A DNA stretch of 64,000 nucleotides. It comes from Allosalinactinospora lopnorensis. GTDB lineage: Bacteria > Actinomycetota > Actinomycetes > Streptosporangiales > Streptosporangiaceae. Location of the stretch: assembly GCF_000981225.1 (NCBI RefSeq), contig NZ_LAJC01000015.1:1-64000 (forward strand). Direction: 5' to 3'. Positions 17,368 to 27,124 of this stretch are shown in pieces. The position numbers and the translations under genes are program-made. Under the pieces are notes generated by a model. It worked only from the letters and a program-made list of their open reading frames with translations, ran no database searches and was not told the origin of the DNA. Each line of letters opens with the position of its first letter. The first letter of the stretch is position 1.

Positions 17368-18312
17368 GTGCTGACCGTCATCGGCGAAGCGCTGATCGAC
17401 CTCATCAGCGCCGAGAACGGAACCTACCGCCCGGTTCCCGGAGGCGCGCCCGCCAACACCGCCGTCGCCCTCGCCCGGCTGGGCGCCCCGGTGTCACTCC
17501 TCGCCCGGATCGGGGACGACCGGTTCGGCCGCGACCTGCGCACCTACATCGGCTCGCGCGGGGTCGATCTCCGGCACACGGTCGCCGCTCCGGAGCCCAC
17601 CACCCTGGCGATCGCCGATATCGACGACACCGGACGCGCCGAATACAGCTTCTACGTCCACGGGACCGCCAACTGGCAGTGGACTCCGGAGGAGTTGCCC
17701 GACCCGCTCGGCGGCGATGTCACCGCCGTACACGCGGGTTCGCTGGCCATGGCGCTGCCGCCGGGAATGTCGGTGCTCGAGAAATGGCTGGCCGCACAGC
17801 GCGAACACGTCACGGTCAGCTACGACCCCAACATCCGTCCCGCCCTGGCCGGCCCGCGCGGAGCCGAGGTGCAGCGCATCGAGCGCCAGGGGGCCCTGGC
17901 CGACGTCATCAAGGTCAGCGACGAGGACCTCGACTGGCTCTATCCGGACCGCCCCTCTGAGGAGTCCCTTCGGCGCTGGGCCGATCTGGGCCCGTCCCTG
18001 CTGCTCCTCACTCGGGGTTCCGAGGAGACGGTGGCGGTTCGGGCGGGCGATCCCCCACTGCTGGTCCGGCGCCGTCCTCTGCGGACCGAGGTCGCCGACA
18101 CCGTCGGGGCCGGTGACGCCTTCGGCGCGGGTGTCCTCGATGCGCTGTCGCAGCTCGGTGCGCTCGGTTCCGCCGCCCGCCCGCGCCTCGCCGCCCTGGA
18201 CGAGGCGGCGGTCGCCGCCTGTCTGGAGCACGCGCACCTGGTCGCGGCACGCACCTGCGAACGCCCCGGCGCCGATCCGGGAGAGCTCACTCTGCCTCCG
18301 GTGCGGGTATAA
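17368..18312 (+). CDS. PfkB-family carbohydrate kinase (fructokinase-like)
   Basis: Ribokinase/PfkB-family cytosolic sugar kinase using ATP. N-terminal LTVIGEALIDLI, the first signature GGAPANTAVALARLG, and the second signature DTVGAGDAFGAGVLDAL with the catalytic Asp (GAGD) near residue 250 are all present. SYDPNIRP marks the typical mid-domain. Length of 314 aa is normal. GTG 17368 has GGAG 8 bases upstream. The family cannot be assigned to fructose over other sugars by eye; DPNIRP and overall likeness favour fructokinase. A strong terminator separates it from the gene before. Confidence 0.85.
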   Translation: MLTVIGEALIDLISAENGTYRPVPGGAPANTAVALARLGAPVSLLARIGDDRFGRDLRTYIGSRGVDLRHTVAAPEPTTLAIADIDDTGRAEYSFYVHGTANWQWTPEELPDPLGGDVTAVHAGSLAMALPPGMSVLEKWLAAQREHVTVSYDPNIRPALAGPRGAEVQRIERQGALADVIKVSDEDLDWLYPDRPSEESLRRWADLGPSLLLLTRGSEETVAVRAGDPPLLVRRRPLRTEVADTVGAGDAFGAGVLDALSQLGALGSAARPRLAALDEAAVAACLEHAHLVAARTCERPGADPGELTLPPVRV

Positions 18313-18366
18313 CGCCGGTCCGCCGCGGTTCCCGGCCGCGGGCGTCCGCCACTGCCGGTCCGGGGC

Positions 18367-18789
18367 TCAGAAGCCGCTGCCGGGACTCATGAGCTGCTGA
18401 CCGGACAGGCCGATCGATACGCCCCAGGGGAACGCGATGATGATCGAGTATCTGGAGGCGTCGGTCCTGTTGACCACGGACTGCAGGGGCTCCCTCAGCG
18501 CCTCGGCCGCGCGCCTCACCTGGTAGGCCGTTCCGTCCCCCCAACCGGCGCTGCTGGTCCGCAGTGTGCCACCGGGTGCGTAGAACCGTGCCATCGCATA
18601 GGACAGCAGTGCCGCCCAGGCCTCGACCACGCCCAGCAGCTCGATGGGATCGTCCGCGGAGCCCTCGCGGAGAACCCCGGAGATCCTCTGCTCGATGTCC
18701 CCGAGGACCCCCGCGAGATCTTCCTCGGAACCGACGCGCTCCATTCTCCCGGCGATGTCGGCGCGGAAGCCTTCGTCCGGAGGCAACAT
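18367..18789 (-). CDS. Hypothetical protein
   Basis: About 140 aa, mostly helical: MLPPDEGFRADIAGRMERVGSEEDLAGVLGDIEQRI, then ELLGVVEAWAALLSYAMARFYAPGG. No motif or family recognised and no membrane span. ATG 18789 has only a weak ribosome site; an upstream start at 18867 is possible but gives a low-complexity extension. Convergent with the kinase gene, ending 54 bp away. Confidence 0.5.
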   Translation of the reverse strand: MLPPDEGFRADIAGRMERVGSEEDLAGVLGDIEQRISGVLREGSADDPIELLGVVEAWAALLSYAMARFYAPGGTLRTSSAGWGDGTAYQVRRAAEALREPLQSVVNRTDASRYSIIIAFPWGVSIGLSGQQLMSPGSGF

Positions 18790-18978
18790 ACACAACACTC
18801 CAAGTGCCGAGACGGTCGACCCACTCAGCGCCCCAGCTCCTGGCGCGGGAAACGACGCTGAATGCAACGCTCTCGACAGCGTGTCATCGCCCGGGCGCCA
18901 GCGGCGCTAGACACGCCTACGACCTGCAGATTCGGACGTTCATAGCCGCTCGGGGCCACCTGTGGAGCGAAGCACCCG

Positions 18979-19016
18979 GTGCCGGGCGGGGAGCCCATCC
19001 GCTCCCCGCCCGGCAC
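18979..19016 (-). terminator. Terminator after metE
   Basis: Perfect 16-bp stem GTGCCGGGCGGGGAGC / GCTCCCCGCCCGGCAC with a 6-base loop, 60 bases past the metE stop. No U-run, as usual in this group. Confidence 0.75.
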
Positions 19017-19076
19017 CGACTCACCTCCGGTCCGGCTCCGCGTGCTCCGGGACCGGTCCGGCATCTCGCATCCGGT

Positions 19077-21353
19077 TCACCCGGGCGGCTCCGCCCGGAC
19101 CCGGCGCGCGGCCTCGACCATGTTGCGCAGGGCCGGTTCCACCTCCGCGTAGCCGCGGGTCTTCAGTCCGCAATCGGGGTTAACCCAGAGGCGTTCCGGT
19201 TCGACCGCTGTCAGCGCGTTGCGCAGCGCCTCCTCGATCTCCTCCACCGAGGGCACACGCGGCGAATGGATATCGTAGACGCCCGGGCCGATCCCCCGCC
19301 GGTAACCGGCGGCCTTGAGGTCCCCCACCAGCTCCATGTGGGAGCGGGCCGCCTCGACGCTGGTCACATCGGCGTCGAGCGCCTCGATCGAGCCGACGAT
19401 CCGGCCGAACTCCGAGTAGCACATGTGGGTGTGGATCCGGGTGCTCGGAGCGACGCCCGAGGTCGCCAGCCGGAACGAACCGATCGCCCACTTCAGGTAC
19501 TCGCCGTGCGCCTCCTCGCGCAGTGGGAGCAGTTCACGCAGCGCCGCCTCGTCGACCTGGATATGCCGGATCCCGGCGCGCTCCAGGTCGAGGATCTCGT
19601 CGCGCAGCGCGAGCGCCACCTGCCGCGCCGTGTCGCCCAGCGGCTGGTCGTCGCGGACGAAGGACCAGGCCAGCATCGTGACAGGCCCGGTCAGCATGCC
19701 CTTGACCGGCTTCTGGGTGCGCGACTGGGCGTAGGTGATCCACTCCACGGTCAGCGGCTCGGGCCGCGAGACGTCACCGTAGAGGATCGGCGGGCGGACG
19801 CACCGCGAGCCGTAGGACTGCACCCATCCGTGTTCGGTGGTGGCGAACCCGTCGAGCCGCTCGGCGAAATACTGGACCATGTCGTTGCGCTCCGGCTCGC
19901 CGTGGACCAGCACGTCCAGGCCGATGTCCTCCTGCAGCGCGATGACCCGGTCGATCTCGGCGCGCATGCGCCGCTGGTACTCCTCGGTGCTGATCCGCCC
20001 GGCCCGATGATCGGCCCGGGCCCGGCGCACATCCGAGGTCTGTGGGAACGATCCGATGGTGGTCGTCGGCAGACGGGCCGCTGAGTCCGTCGCCGCCTCA
20101 CGACGCTCGTAGCCGGTACGGGAGGGCTCCTCCCCGAGCGCGTCCAGCCGGGCCCGCACGCGCCGGTTCGTGAACGACAAAGGGGTCTCGGCCGCGGCCC
20201 GTCCCTTCTCCAGCTCCGCGGTAACCCCCTCCCCGCCTTCGGACAGTGCCCGGCCGAGCAGCACCACCTCGTCGACCTTCTGCCGGGCGAAGGCCAACCG
20301 CTCCCGCAGCTCCGCGGGAAGGGCGGCCTCGGCCTCCAGATCGATCGGGACGTGCAACAGGGAGCAGGAGGTGCTGACGGCGACCTCGTGTGCCAGCCCC
20401 AGTAGCGAGCCGAGCCTCGACAGCGCGTTCCCGAGGTCGGTTCGCCACACGTTCCGGCCGTCGACGATCCCGGCGACCAGGACCTTGTCCCCCAGCCCGG
20501 AGACGCCGGCGAGCTCGCCGACCGCCTCGGGACCGCTCACCAGATCCAGCCCGACGGCCTCCACCCGGGTGCCCTTGAGGAGCTTCAGCGCTTCGGTGCC
20601 GATCGCTCCGAAGTAGGTCGAGACGAGGAGTTCCGGGCGATCATCGAGGGCGCCGAGCCGTTGATAGGCGCGCTCCAGCGAGCCGAGCGCGGCCCGTCCC
20701 TCGTCGGTCGCCAGGATGGGCTCGTCCAACTGCACCCTTCGGGCTCCCGCCGCTGAGAGCTGTCCGAGCAGGTCGGCGTAGCAGCCGAGCAGGTCATCCA
20801 GTAGCTCCAGCGGACTCCATTCCTCAGGTGCCTCAGGGGCCGCCTTGGCCAGCATCAGGAAGGTGAGCGGGCCGAGCAGGACCGGCCGGGTCTCGATGCC
20901 GAGCCCCTTGGCCTGCGTGTACTCGGACAGCGGCTTGGAGCCGGACAGGCGCAGCCGGGTCCTTGGCGAGAGCTCGGGGACCAGGTAGTGGTAGTTGGTG
21001 TCGAACCACTTCGTCATCTCCAGTGGAGGGGCGTCCTGCGCGCCCCGGGCCATGGCGAAGTAGCGTTCCAGCTCGGTCGCGTGGTCCTCCGCGGTGTTCG
21101 GGTCGTCGAAGCGTCCGGGTACCGCACCGAAGAGAACGGCGGTGTCGAGCACGTGGTCGTAGTAGGAGAACGTGTTCGACGGGATCTCGTCGAGCCCGGC
21201 GTCGCGCAGGGTCTCCCAGACCTCGCGGCGCAACCGCGCGGCGACGGCGTCGAGTTCGGCCGCGGTGCTCGCCCCGCCCCAGTAGGACTCGCTGGCCCGC
21301 TTGAGCTCGCGGGCGCCGCCGATGCGGGGGTATCCGTGGATGGTGGTCCTCAT
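19077..21353 (-). CDS. metE: Cobalamin-independent methionine synthase
   Basis: Transfers the methyl group of 5-methyltetrahydrofolate polyglutamate to homocysteine without B12. 758 aa, full length. N-terminus [16 protein letters not shown] carries the family's YPRIG; zinc and substrate motifs appear as [10 protein letters not shown] and [32 protein letters not shown] and [15 protein letters not shown] are classic MetE blocks. ATG 21353. Upstream lies a cobalamin riboswitch, expected to switch metE off when B12 is present so that MetH takes over. No frameshift seen. Confidence 0.97.
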   Translation of the reverse strand: MRTTIHGYPRIGGARELKRASESYWGGASTAAELDAVAARLRREVWETLRDAGLDEIPSNTFSYYDHVLDTAVLFGAVPGRFDDPNTAEDHATELERYFAMARGAQDAPPLEMTKWFDTNYHYLVPELSPRTRLRLSGSKPLSEYTQAKGLGIETRPVLLGPLTFLMLAKAAPEAPEEWSPLELLDDLLGCYADLLGQLSAAGARRVQLDEPILATDEGRAALGSLERAYQRLGALDDRPELLVSTYFGAIGTEALKLLKGTRVEAVGLDLVSGPEAVGELAGVSGLGDKVLVAGIVDGRNVWRTDLGNALSRLGSLLGLAHEVAVSTSCSLLHVPIDLEAEAALPAELRERLAFARQKVDEVVLLGRALSEGGEGVTAELEKGRAAAETPLSFTNRRVRARLDALGEEPSRTGYERREAATDSAARLPTTTIGSFPQTSDVRRARADHRAGRISTEEYQRRMRAEIDRVIALQEDIGLDVLVHGEPERNDMVQYFAERLDGFATTEHGWVQSYGSRCVRPPILYGDVSRPEPLTVEWITYAQSRTQKPVKGMLTGPVTMLAWSFVRDDQPLGDTARQVALALRDEILDLERAGIRHIQVDEAALRELLPLREEAHGEYLKWAIGSFRLATSGVAPSTRIHTHMCYSEFGRIVGSIEALDADVTSVEAARSHMELVGDLKAAGYRRGIGPGVYDIHSPRVPSVEEIEEALRNALTAVEPERLWVNPDCGLKTRGYAEVEPALRNMVEAARRVRAEPPG

Positions 21354-21534
21354 CGGACATCACCACCGTGAACCGTTGTGTCGTTCGGCATAGCTTTTCT
21401 CTCCCTCGTCGAGCAGCCGCAGGCCCGGACACCATCGGGGAGAGCGCGCGAGTCGCAGGTGGCCCCATAGCCGCCTCTCGCCCTGGCCCTCCCTCGGGGC
21501 GCACGGACCACCGCGGACGCGGGCGCGTCCGCGG

Positions 21535-21740
21535 GCGGTGGCAGGTCTTCGGACTCGTGGGCGCTGCGCGGTGCTCAGTACCGCGGTCTCCTACCGGCCG
21601 CCGCTTCCCGGGCGCGTGCACGCCCAGTGCTCTTGGCGGCTTTCGTTCCCACATACCGCTGCGGGGCAGTCCCGGATTCGCACCGGGGTTCCCTCTTGCG
21701 ACACGCGTCGCTTTTGCGCCGCGTGTACCAACCGCAACTG
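21535..21740 (-). promoter_or_regulatory. Cobalamin riboswitch controlling metE
   Basis: Minus-strand leader with the hallmark blocks: GAATCCGGGACTGCCCCGC, then GGGAACGAAAGCCG, then GAAGCGGCGGCCGGTAGGAG, and the B12 box TCCGAAGACCTGCC near 21540-21553. A possible -10 TATACT sits at 21743-21748, just before the aptamer. A likely expression-platform hairpin follows (GCGGACGCG / CGCGTCCGC, about 21513-21532). The start codon is about 185 bases beyond the aptamer. Binding of adenosylcobalamin would be expected to lower metE expression. Confidence 0.93.
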
Positions 21741-22118
21741 CCAGTATAGGGATGTTCTTTATGCGGCACTGGGCGGCTCCTCCGCCGGTACCGTACGATG
21801 CCGGGAATGTTCTGATTACCGCGTCGCTCACCGTGTGCCGGCCGGTCGATCAGAGCCGCGTACCAGTGTGGTTCGTCTATTGCACAATCGCACCCGGACG
21901 TGTTTCCCGGACCGGTGCTCGTCGCCGACGTGCCCCACCCGGCAGCGGCCGGGCATACCGCCCGCGGTTCCGGGGCTGGGCAGTAGACCAAACCCGAATC
22001 GATATCTGCCCCACAGAACTCGATATGCGATTTCCTTCGACATAGCGGGACGGCTCGTCCCACAATCAGTTCCCGCGCCACCAGGCCTTTGAAAAACGAA
22101 AGAGACGCTGGCCGCCAC

Positions 22119-23632
22119 ATGTCACTCCGCGCCTCCGCCACCGGGGATACCGCTCCACACACACCGCGCTTTTACCCGACCGCCATCGCCGCCCTCGCGA
22201 CTCTGACGCTGGGTGCCTGCAGCATCGGTGAAGGGGATCAGCCCCCGGAAGAGGAAGAGGTCAAACCCGAAGGGGACCCCGACCAGCTCACCATTGTCGA
22301 TGCGGAGAACGTGGTCGGTATCGGCGAGGAGAAGAATACCGAGGACGGCGAAGTCGCGATCGAGGTCGCCTATCCCGAGGTTCCCAACGCCGATCCGTTC
22401 ACCGAGCGGCTCGCCGCCATCATCGAGCGGGAGGCGAGCGATTTCAAAAACGCTATCCCGAGGCCGAGGCCTTCCACGTGGACTGGAACCTCAGCGTCGC
22501 GAGCGAGGAGATCATCGCGGTCCGGCTCACCCAGACGGAGAAGGAATCCGGGAAAGAGCGGACGCACCACGCCACGTACTGGTATGACGCAACGGACGCG
22601 AACACCGCCTACTCCACTGAGCTGCTCGACGGCCAAGAGGAACTCGTCACCCTGAACGAACTGGTCAAAGAGGCCTTAGCGGATGAGGAGCACGTCCGCG
22701 CCTCGGCACTGCACCCCATCGTGCGGCTCTACGACTCGATCGGTTTCAACCCTGACGGCGACCTCGTCGTGGAGTTCGACCAGGGGCAGGTCGCCCCGGA
22801 GGACGAGGGGCGGATCAGCGTGGTCATCGACAAGCAGGAGGCCGCGCCGCTGCTGTCGGAGTTCGGCGAGCGAGCGCAGACCGCCGCGGCAACCGTCGCA
22901 TCGGACGTGCAGCTCGCCGACGCCCCTCAGGAGTCCCAGAAGGACAGCGCCGAGAAACCGGCTCCCGGCGCGATACCGGTGGTACAGGACGGCGACCCCG
23001 ACTGCTCCACGGCCGAAAGCAAGTGCATCGCGCTGACCTTCGATGACGGCCCTGGTAAGCGGACCTCCGAACTCCTCGACGCGCTCGACGAGTACGAGGC
23101 GAAGGCCACCTTCTTCGTCACCGGAGAGGAGCCGCTGCGGGAATATCCCGAAGTCGTGCAGCGCGAGTACGCCGAGGGGCACGAACTCGCCAACCACACC
23201 ATGGTGCATCCCGATCTCACCACGGTGAGCCGCGCCGAGGTCAAGAACGAGCTCACCACCCTGAACGCCCTTGTCCGCCGGGACACCGGCTACACGATGA
23301 ACCTGATGCGCCCGCCTTACGGCGCCAGCGACGACACCGTCTCCGAAGTGTCCGAGGAGATGGGGTTGGCCCAGATCATGTGGAGCATCGACACCTACGA
23401 CTGGCGGGACCGCGATCCCGACAAGGTCGCCAAGCGTGTCATGAAGGACGCCGAGCCCGGATCGATCGTGCTGATGCACGACATCCACGGCAGCACCATC
23501 GACGCGGTTCCCACCATCCTGGAGAAGCTCGACGAGAAGGGCTACACGATGGTCACGGTGAGCCAGCTGCTCGGCGAGACCGAACCGGGTGAGTCCTACC
23601 GCGACGGGCACCCGGACTCGGACGAGAAGTGA
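22119..23632 (+). pseudogene. Lipoprotein polysaccharide deacetylase (PdaC-like), one frameshift in an A-run
   Basis: Cell-surface NodB-type deacetylase that would remove acetyl groups from peptidoglycan or another polysaccharide. N-terminal signal with lipobox (FYPTAIAALATLTLGAC), then DUF3298-like region, then NodB: TFDDGPGKRT (catalytic Asp and metal Asp), HELANHTMVHPD (metal His pair), MRPPYGASD and SIVLMHDIH. The frame is lost at the five-A run 22446-22450: six As would read DFKKRYPEAEAFHVDWNLS and join both halves. ATG 22119 (MSLRASATG) is chosen; a TTG at 22089 is possible. Most likely a base-call deletion; see findings for a frameshifting alternative. Confidence 0.82.
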
Positions 23633-23715
23633 CGGCGAGGAGAATCGGCTCCCGGGGCGCGCGCCGGCAGGGAGCCCTCCCGTGGCCGCTCGCGACGCCG
23701 CCCGTCCCGCCTCCT

Positions 23716-23741
23716 GGGAACCTCCTTGACAGGGGGTTCCC
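23716..23741 (+). promoter_or_regulatory. Inverted repeat enclosing TTGACA
   Basis: GGGAACCTCC, then TTGACA, then GGGGGTTCCC: a near-perfect 10-bp inverted repeat (one mismatch) whose loop is a consensus -35 hexamer. It may be a promoter-operator, or a terminator of the deacetylase gene that ends 84 bases before. No -10 with normal spacing is evident (TAGGAT is 24 bases away). The rest of 23633-24176 has no supported gene. Confidence 0.4.
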
Positions 23742-24176
23742 GGCTTGTGGTGGCATAGGATGGATGTGACGGTATGCGGACTGCACCGCCGGCGATAACA
23801 GTGTACCCACGCGCACACGAGCAGGTGCCGCGGCCGTACTCGGCGCCCACTATGCTTCGGCCGGGGCGGACCTCTGGTTATCCGCAAGGGACCGTCCGCG
23901 CACGGGCCGCAGCGCCGCGGCCCGTATCCTGTCGTCATCGGCGGTGGCCCCGCCTCCGCGGGCACCCGTTCGCTCCAGGGGTTACCCGCCGTCCCACCCT
24001 CAAATCACCACACACTGTCCTGAAGTGGCCGGTTCCCCGGCCTCTTACCGGGAACGCGTTCAATAAACCCGCTCGTCACCGCGAAGACGAGATCGCCGTC
24101 GCACAGTGGTCCGCGACACCGCCCCTTGGCAGGCCCGATCACCACTGTGGCCCGTGGAATCGGAAGGGATGGGCCC

Positions 24177-24785
24177 ATGGCCGCTGCGTGCGCCCGCGAC
24201 TACGCATGGCTCCAGGAGAGCCAGCCGGATCTGGCCGAGGCGTACTGCCTGTCCTACGTTCGGGGGCTGAGCAAGACCGAGGCGCTGCGGCGTCTCGGTG
24301 CCGCCGAACGTCAGCTGCGCAGCCTGCCGATCGTCGAGGCCGTGGAGGCAGGCCTCTGCGCCGAGGGGCACCCGCCGCTCACCGCCCACGCTCTGTCGGT
24401 GCACGGCTGGGCGGTCATCATCGAACCCACCGGGTGCAGGGCGACCCGCCCGGAGACCTACCGCGCACTGTCGGCCGAGACCGAACTGGTCTCGGTACGC
24501 GTACTTCTGGACCACCGGTACGAGTTCCGCTGGGTGGTCGACGGCGTACTGCAGACCTTCCTCGACACCCGCTGGCCCTATGTCCGGCGGGGAACCCGCC
24601 CCGACGCGCTCGCAGACGACATGCGGGAGATCGAGCTGACCGACGGCGCCGGGGTGAGCGATCCGGGGGCGGCCGCTCTGGCCCTGGCCGAACGCGTTAC
24701 CCGCGTCCGGATCCGCCCCGCCCATCTGACGGGTCCGCTTCTCGGCGCGGAACTGGGCCCGGCCCACCCGCTGGCAGCGGGATGA
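24177..24785 (+). CDS. DUF6461 family protein
   Basis: 202 aa. Opening DYAWLQESQPDLAEAYCLSYVRGLSKTEALRRLGA is characteristic of DUF6461 proteins of actinomycetes, whose function is unknown. Later SVHGWAVIIEPTG and YEFRWVVDGVLQTFLDTRWPYVRRG fit the family. No membrane span or catalytic motif. ATG 24177 is chosen with GGAAGGG about 9 bases upstream; the frame is open to 24126. Convergent with pyrD, 38 bp apart. Confidence 0.75.
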   Translation: MAAACARDYAWLQESQPDLAEAYCLSYVRGLSKTEALRRLGAAERQLRSLPIVEAVEAGLCAEGHPPLTAHALSVHGWAVIIEPTGCRATRPETYRALSAETELVSVRVLLDHRYEFRWVVDGVLQTFLDTRWPYVRRGTRPDALADDMREIELTDGAGVSDPGAAALALAERVTRVRIRPAHLTGPLLGAELGPAHPLAAG

Positions 24786-24822
24786 GGACCGCCGGTCGGA
24801 CCGGTCGGCACCGCCCGCGGCC

Positions 24823-25982
24823 TCAGCCGTCGCCGGCGTCCGCGGGTGCGCCATCGGCGCCGGCGTCCGCACCCACGGCTTGGCCGATCGAGCTGTAGCC
24901 GGCGGCGCGGACCAGCCGGGCCAGCCCTTTGTGCATGCGGCGCGGCCACAGCGGGCCTCCATAGACGAGACCGGTGTAGCCCTGGACCAGGGTCGCGCCG
25001 GCCCGGATCCGCTCCCATGCGTCCATCGGGGTCTCGATGCCGCCCGCGGCGATGAGCACGAGCCGGTCGCCCACCCGGGAGCGCAACCGCTGCAACACCT
25101 CGAGCGAGCGCCGTTTCAGCGGCGCCCCGGACAGGCCGCCGGCCCCGACCGCCTCCGGATCGCCGCGCAGTCCTTCGCGCGAGATCGTGGTGTTGGTGGC
25201 GATGATGCCGTCGAGCCCGAGCTCCAGCGCCAGGTCGGCCACGGCGTCCACGTCGGCGTCCGCAAGGTCCGGGGCGATCTTGACCAGCAGCGGCAGGGTG
25301 CGGTGGCCTTCGGAGTCGAGGGTGGAGCGGACTTCGTTCAGCAGCGGGCGCAGCTGCTCCACCGCCTGCAGATCGCGCAGACCAGGGGTGTTCGGCGAAC
25401 TGACGTTGACCACGAGGTAATCGGCGAAACCCGCGAGGCGCCTGGCACTGGTGGCGTAGTCCGCCGCGGCCTGCGACCCCGGCGCCGCCTTGGTCTTACC
25501 GATGTTGACGCCGATTATGGGGCCCCGGTACCGCCGTGGCGCGGAGGGTCCCCCTGGTCCCTGAGGCGCCGTTCGAACAACCGGTCGGCGACGGCCGCCG
25601 AACCGTCATTGTTGAACCCCATCCGATTGACGATGGCGCGGTCGGTCACCAACCGGAACAACCGCGGCCGGGGATTGCCCGGCTGCGGATGGGCGGTCAC
25701 CGTGCCGACCTCCACGTACCCGAACCCGAGCGCGACGAGCCCCCCGGTTCCCTCGGCGTTCTTGTCGAAACCGGCGGCCAGGCCGAGCGGCCCGGGGAAC
25801 TCCCGGCCGAACGCCCGCACCGTGAGTTCCGGCTCGCGGGGTCCGAGCACGCGGCTCAGGGCACCGGCGGCACCGGGAACGGCCGACACCCCGCGCAGCG
25901 CGGCGAAGCTCAGCCGGTGCACCGCCTCGGCGTCGGCGTGCCGCAGGACGGCGTGAAAGAGCAGTTGGTAGAGCACGGCCAC
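24823..25982 (-). pseudogene. pyrD: Dihydroorotate dehydrogenase (quinone), split by one frameshift
   Basis: Class 2 membrane-associated DHODH, fourth step of pyrimidine synthesis. N-terminal part: [40 protein letters not shown] (FMN-binding), [10 protein letters not shown]-terminal part: [54 protein letters not shown] and [13 protein letters not shown]. The frame is lost at the GGGGCCCC run 25519-25526; one added base yields the expected [14 protein letters not shown] bridge. A pyrimidine gene is unlikely to be dead, so a consensus error is favoured. GTG 25982 lies 2 bp after the PAC2 stop, so they are cotranscribed. Confidence 0.88.
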
Positions 25983-25984
25983 CG

Positions 25985-26904
25985 TTATCCTTCTCCGCCA
26001 CGCTCGCGCTCGGCGAGGTAGCGCTCCAGTTCGTCGCCGAGCTCGTCGGCGGTGGGCAACTCCGACTCGTCACCGGCCAGCAGGGCCTCAGCACCCTCGT
26101 CCGACTGGCGCGCGGACATGATGTCGTCGTACTGCCGTTCCAGGTTTCCCACGACACGCTGCACCTCGTCGGAGGCCGCCACCTGCTCCTCGATCTCGGC
26201 GTCGGCTCCCTCGGCGTTCTCCTCCAACTTGCCCGTGGGCAGGGCCAGGCCGGTGGCGCCGCCGACGTACTCCAGCGCGGCGATCGCGGCCCGCGGATAC
26301 TCCGACTGGGCCAGGTAACTGGCACATGGACGGCGTACCCGATGAAGTCGTGGCCGGCTTCGCCCATCCGCAGCTCGACCAGGGAGGCGGCGCTCGCCGG
26401 CACCTGGACCCGGCCGATCCACGGGGTGAACCCCGAGACCAGCTCGAGACGCGTCGCGTGCGCGGTCACCGTGCTGGGGCGGGTGTGCGGGACGGCCATG
26501 GGGATGCCGTGGAAGCTCACGGTCAGGCTCACCGAGAACCGCTCGATGAGGCTGCGTACGGCGGCCGCGAACGCCTCCCATTCGTGGTCCGGCTCCGGGC
26601 CGTGCAGCAGCAGGAAGGGGGTGCCATCGGCGTCGTGCATCAGGTAGAGGGCGAGCTTGGGCGCGTCGTAGTCGGTCCAGGTGTTCTCGACGAACGTCAT
26701 CACCGGGCGCCGGGACCGGTAATCCAGCAGCCGGTCGACGTCGAAGGTCGCGATCTCCTCGGCGTCGAACTCGTCGAACAGTGCTTCCGCGGCCTGGCTG
26801 CCGACCGAGCCGGCGTCCATGAACCCGTCGAGGACAACCAGCATGACGGGTCCGGCGAGGTCGTAACCGGGGCGGAGCTCATAGAGGTCAGCGGGGTCAC
26901 GCAC
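25985..26904 (-). pseudogene. PAC2 family protein, one frameshift
   Basis: PAC2 domain protein (proteasome assembly chaperone 2-like fold), common next to actinobacterial pyrD; its bacterial role is unknown. N-terminus VRDPADLYELRPGYDLAGPVMLVVLDGFMDAGSVGSQA is typical, followed by VMTFVENTWTDYDAPKLALYLMHDADGTPFLLLHGPEPD. The C-terminal part (SYLAQSEYPRAAIAALEYVGGATGL...) continues in another frame; adding one C at 26321-26322 joins them as VHVPSYLAQSEY. GTG 26904 has GGAGA 9 bases before. An acidic, Glu-rich tail ends the protein. Confidence 0.82.
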
Positions 26905-27124
26905 CTTGGCGGGTCTCCATTCTTGCTGGGCTTTCTCACTGGCGGGGCGGATGAGCGGTCGAGCACACGGAGCTGTGGGAGTACAGGTCCGTGAAAGAGG
27001 GGGCTTAGCACCCCGAACAGGGGCGCGCAACGGTTCCGGATCTAGCCTCCAGGATACTGATCTGTGGCGACATACCCGGTAAACACCGCTGCGCCCCCAC
27101 TCCTTCCTTACGTCCGCCGCCTCC

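Noticed and set aside
17274-19016. Large perfect hairpins as possible transposon ends
   Set aside because: They lie singly after genes, with different sequences and no transposase; terminators fit better.
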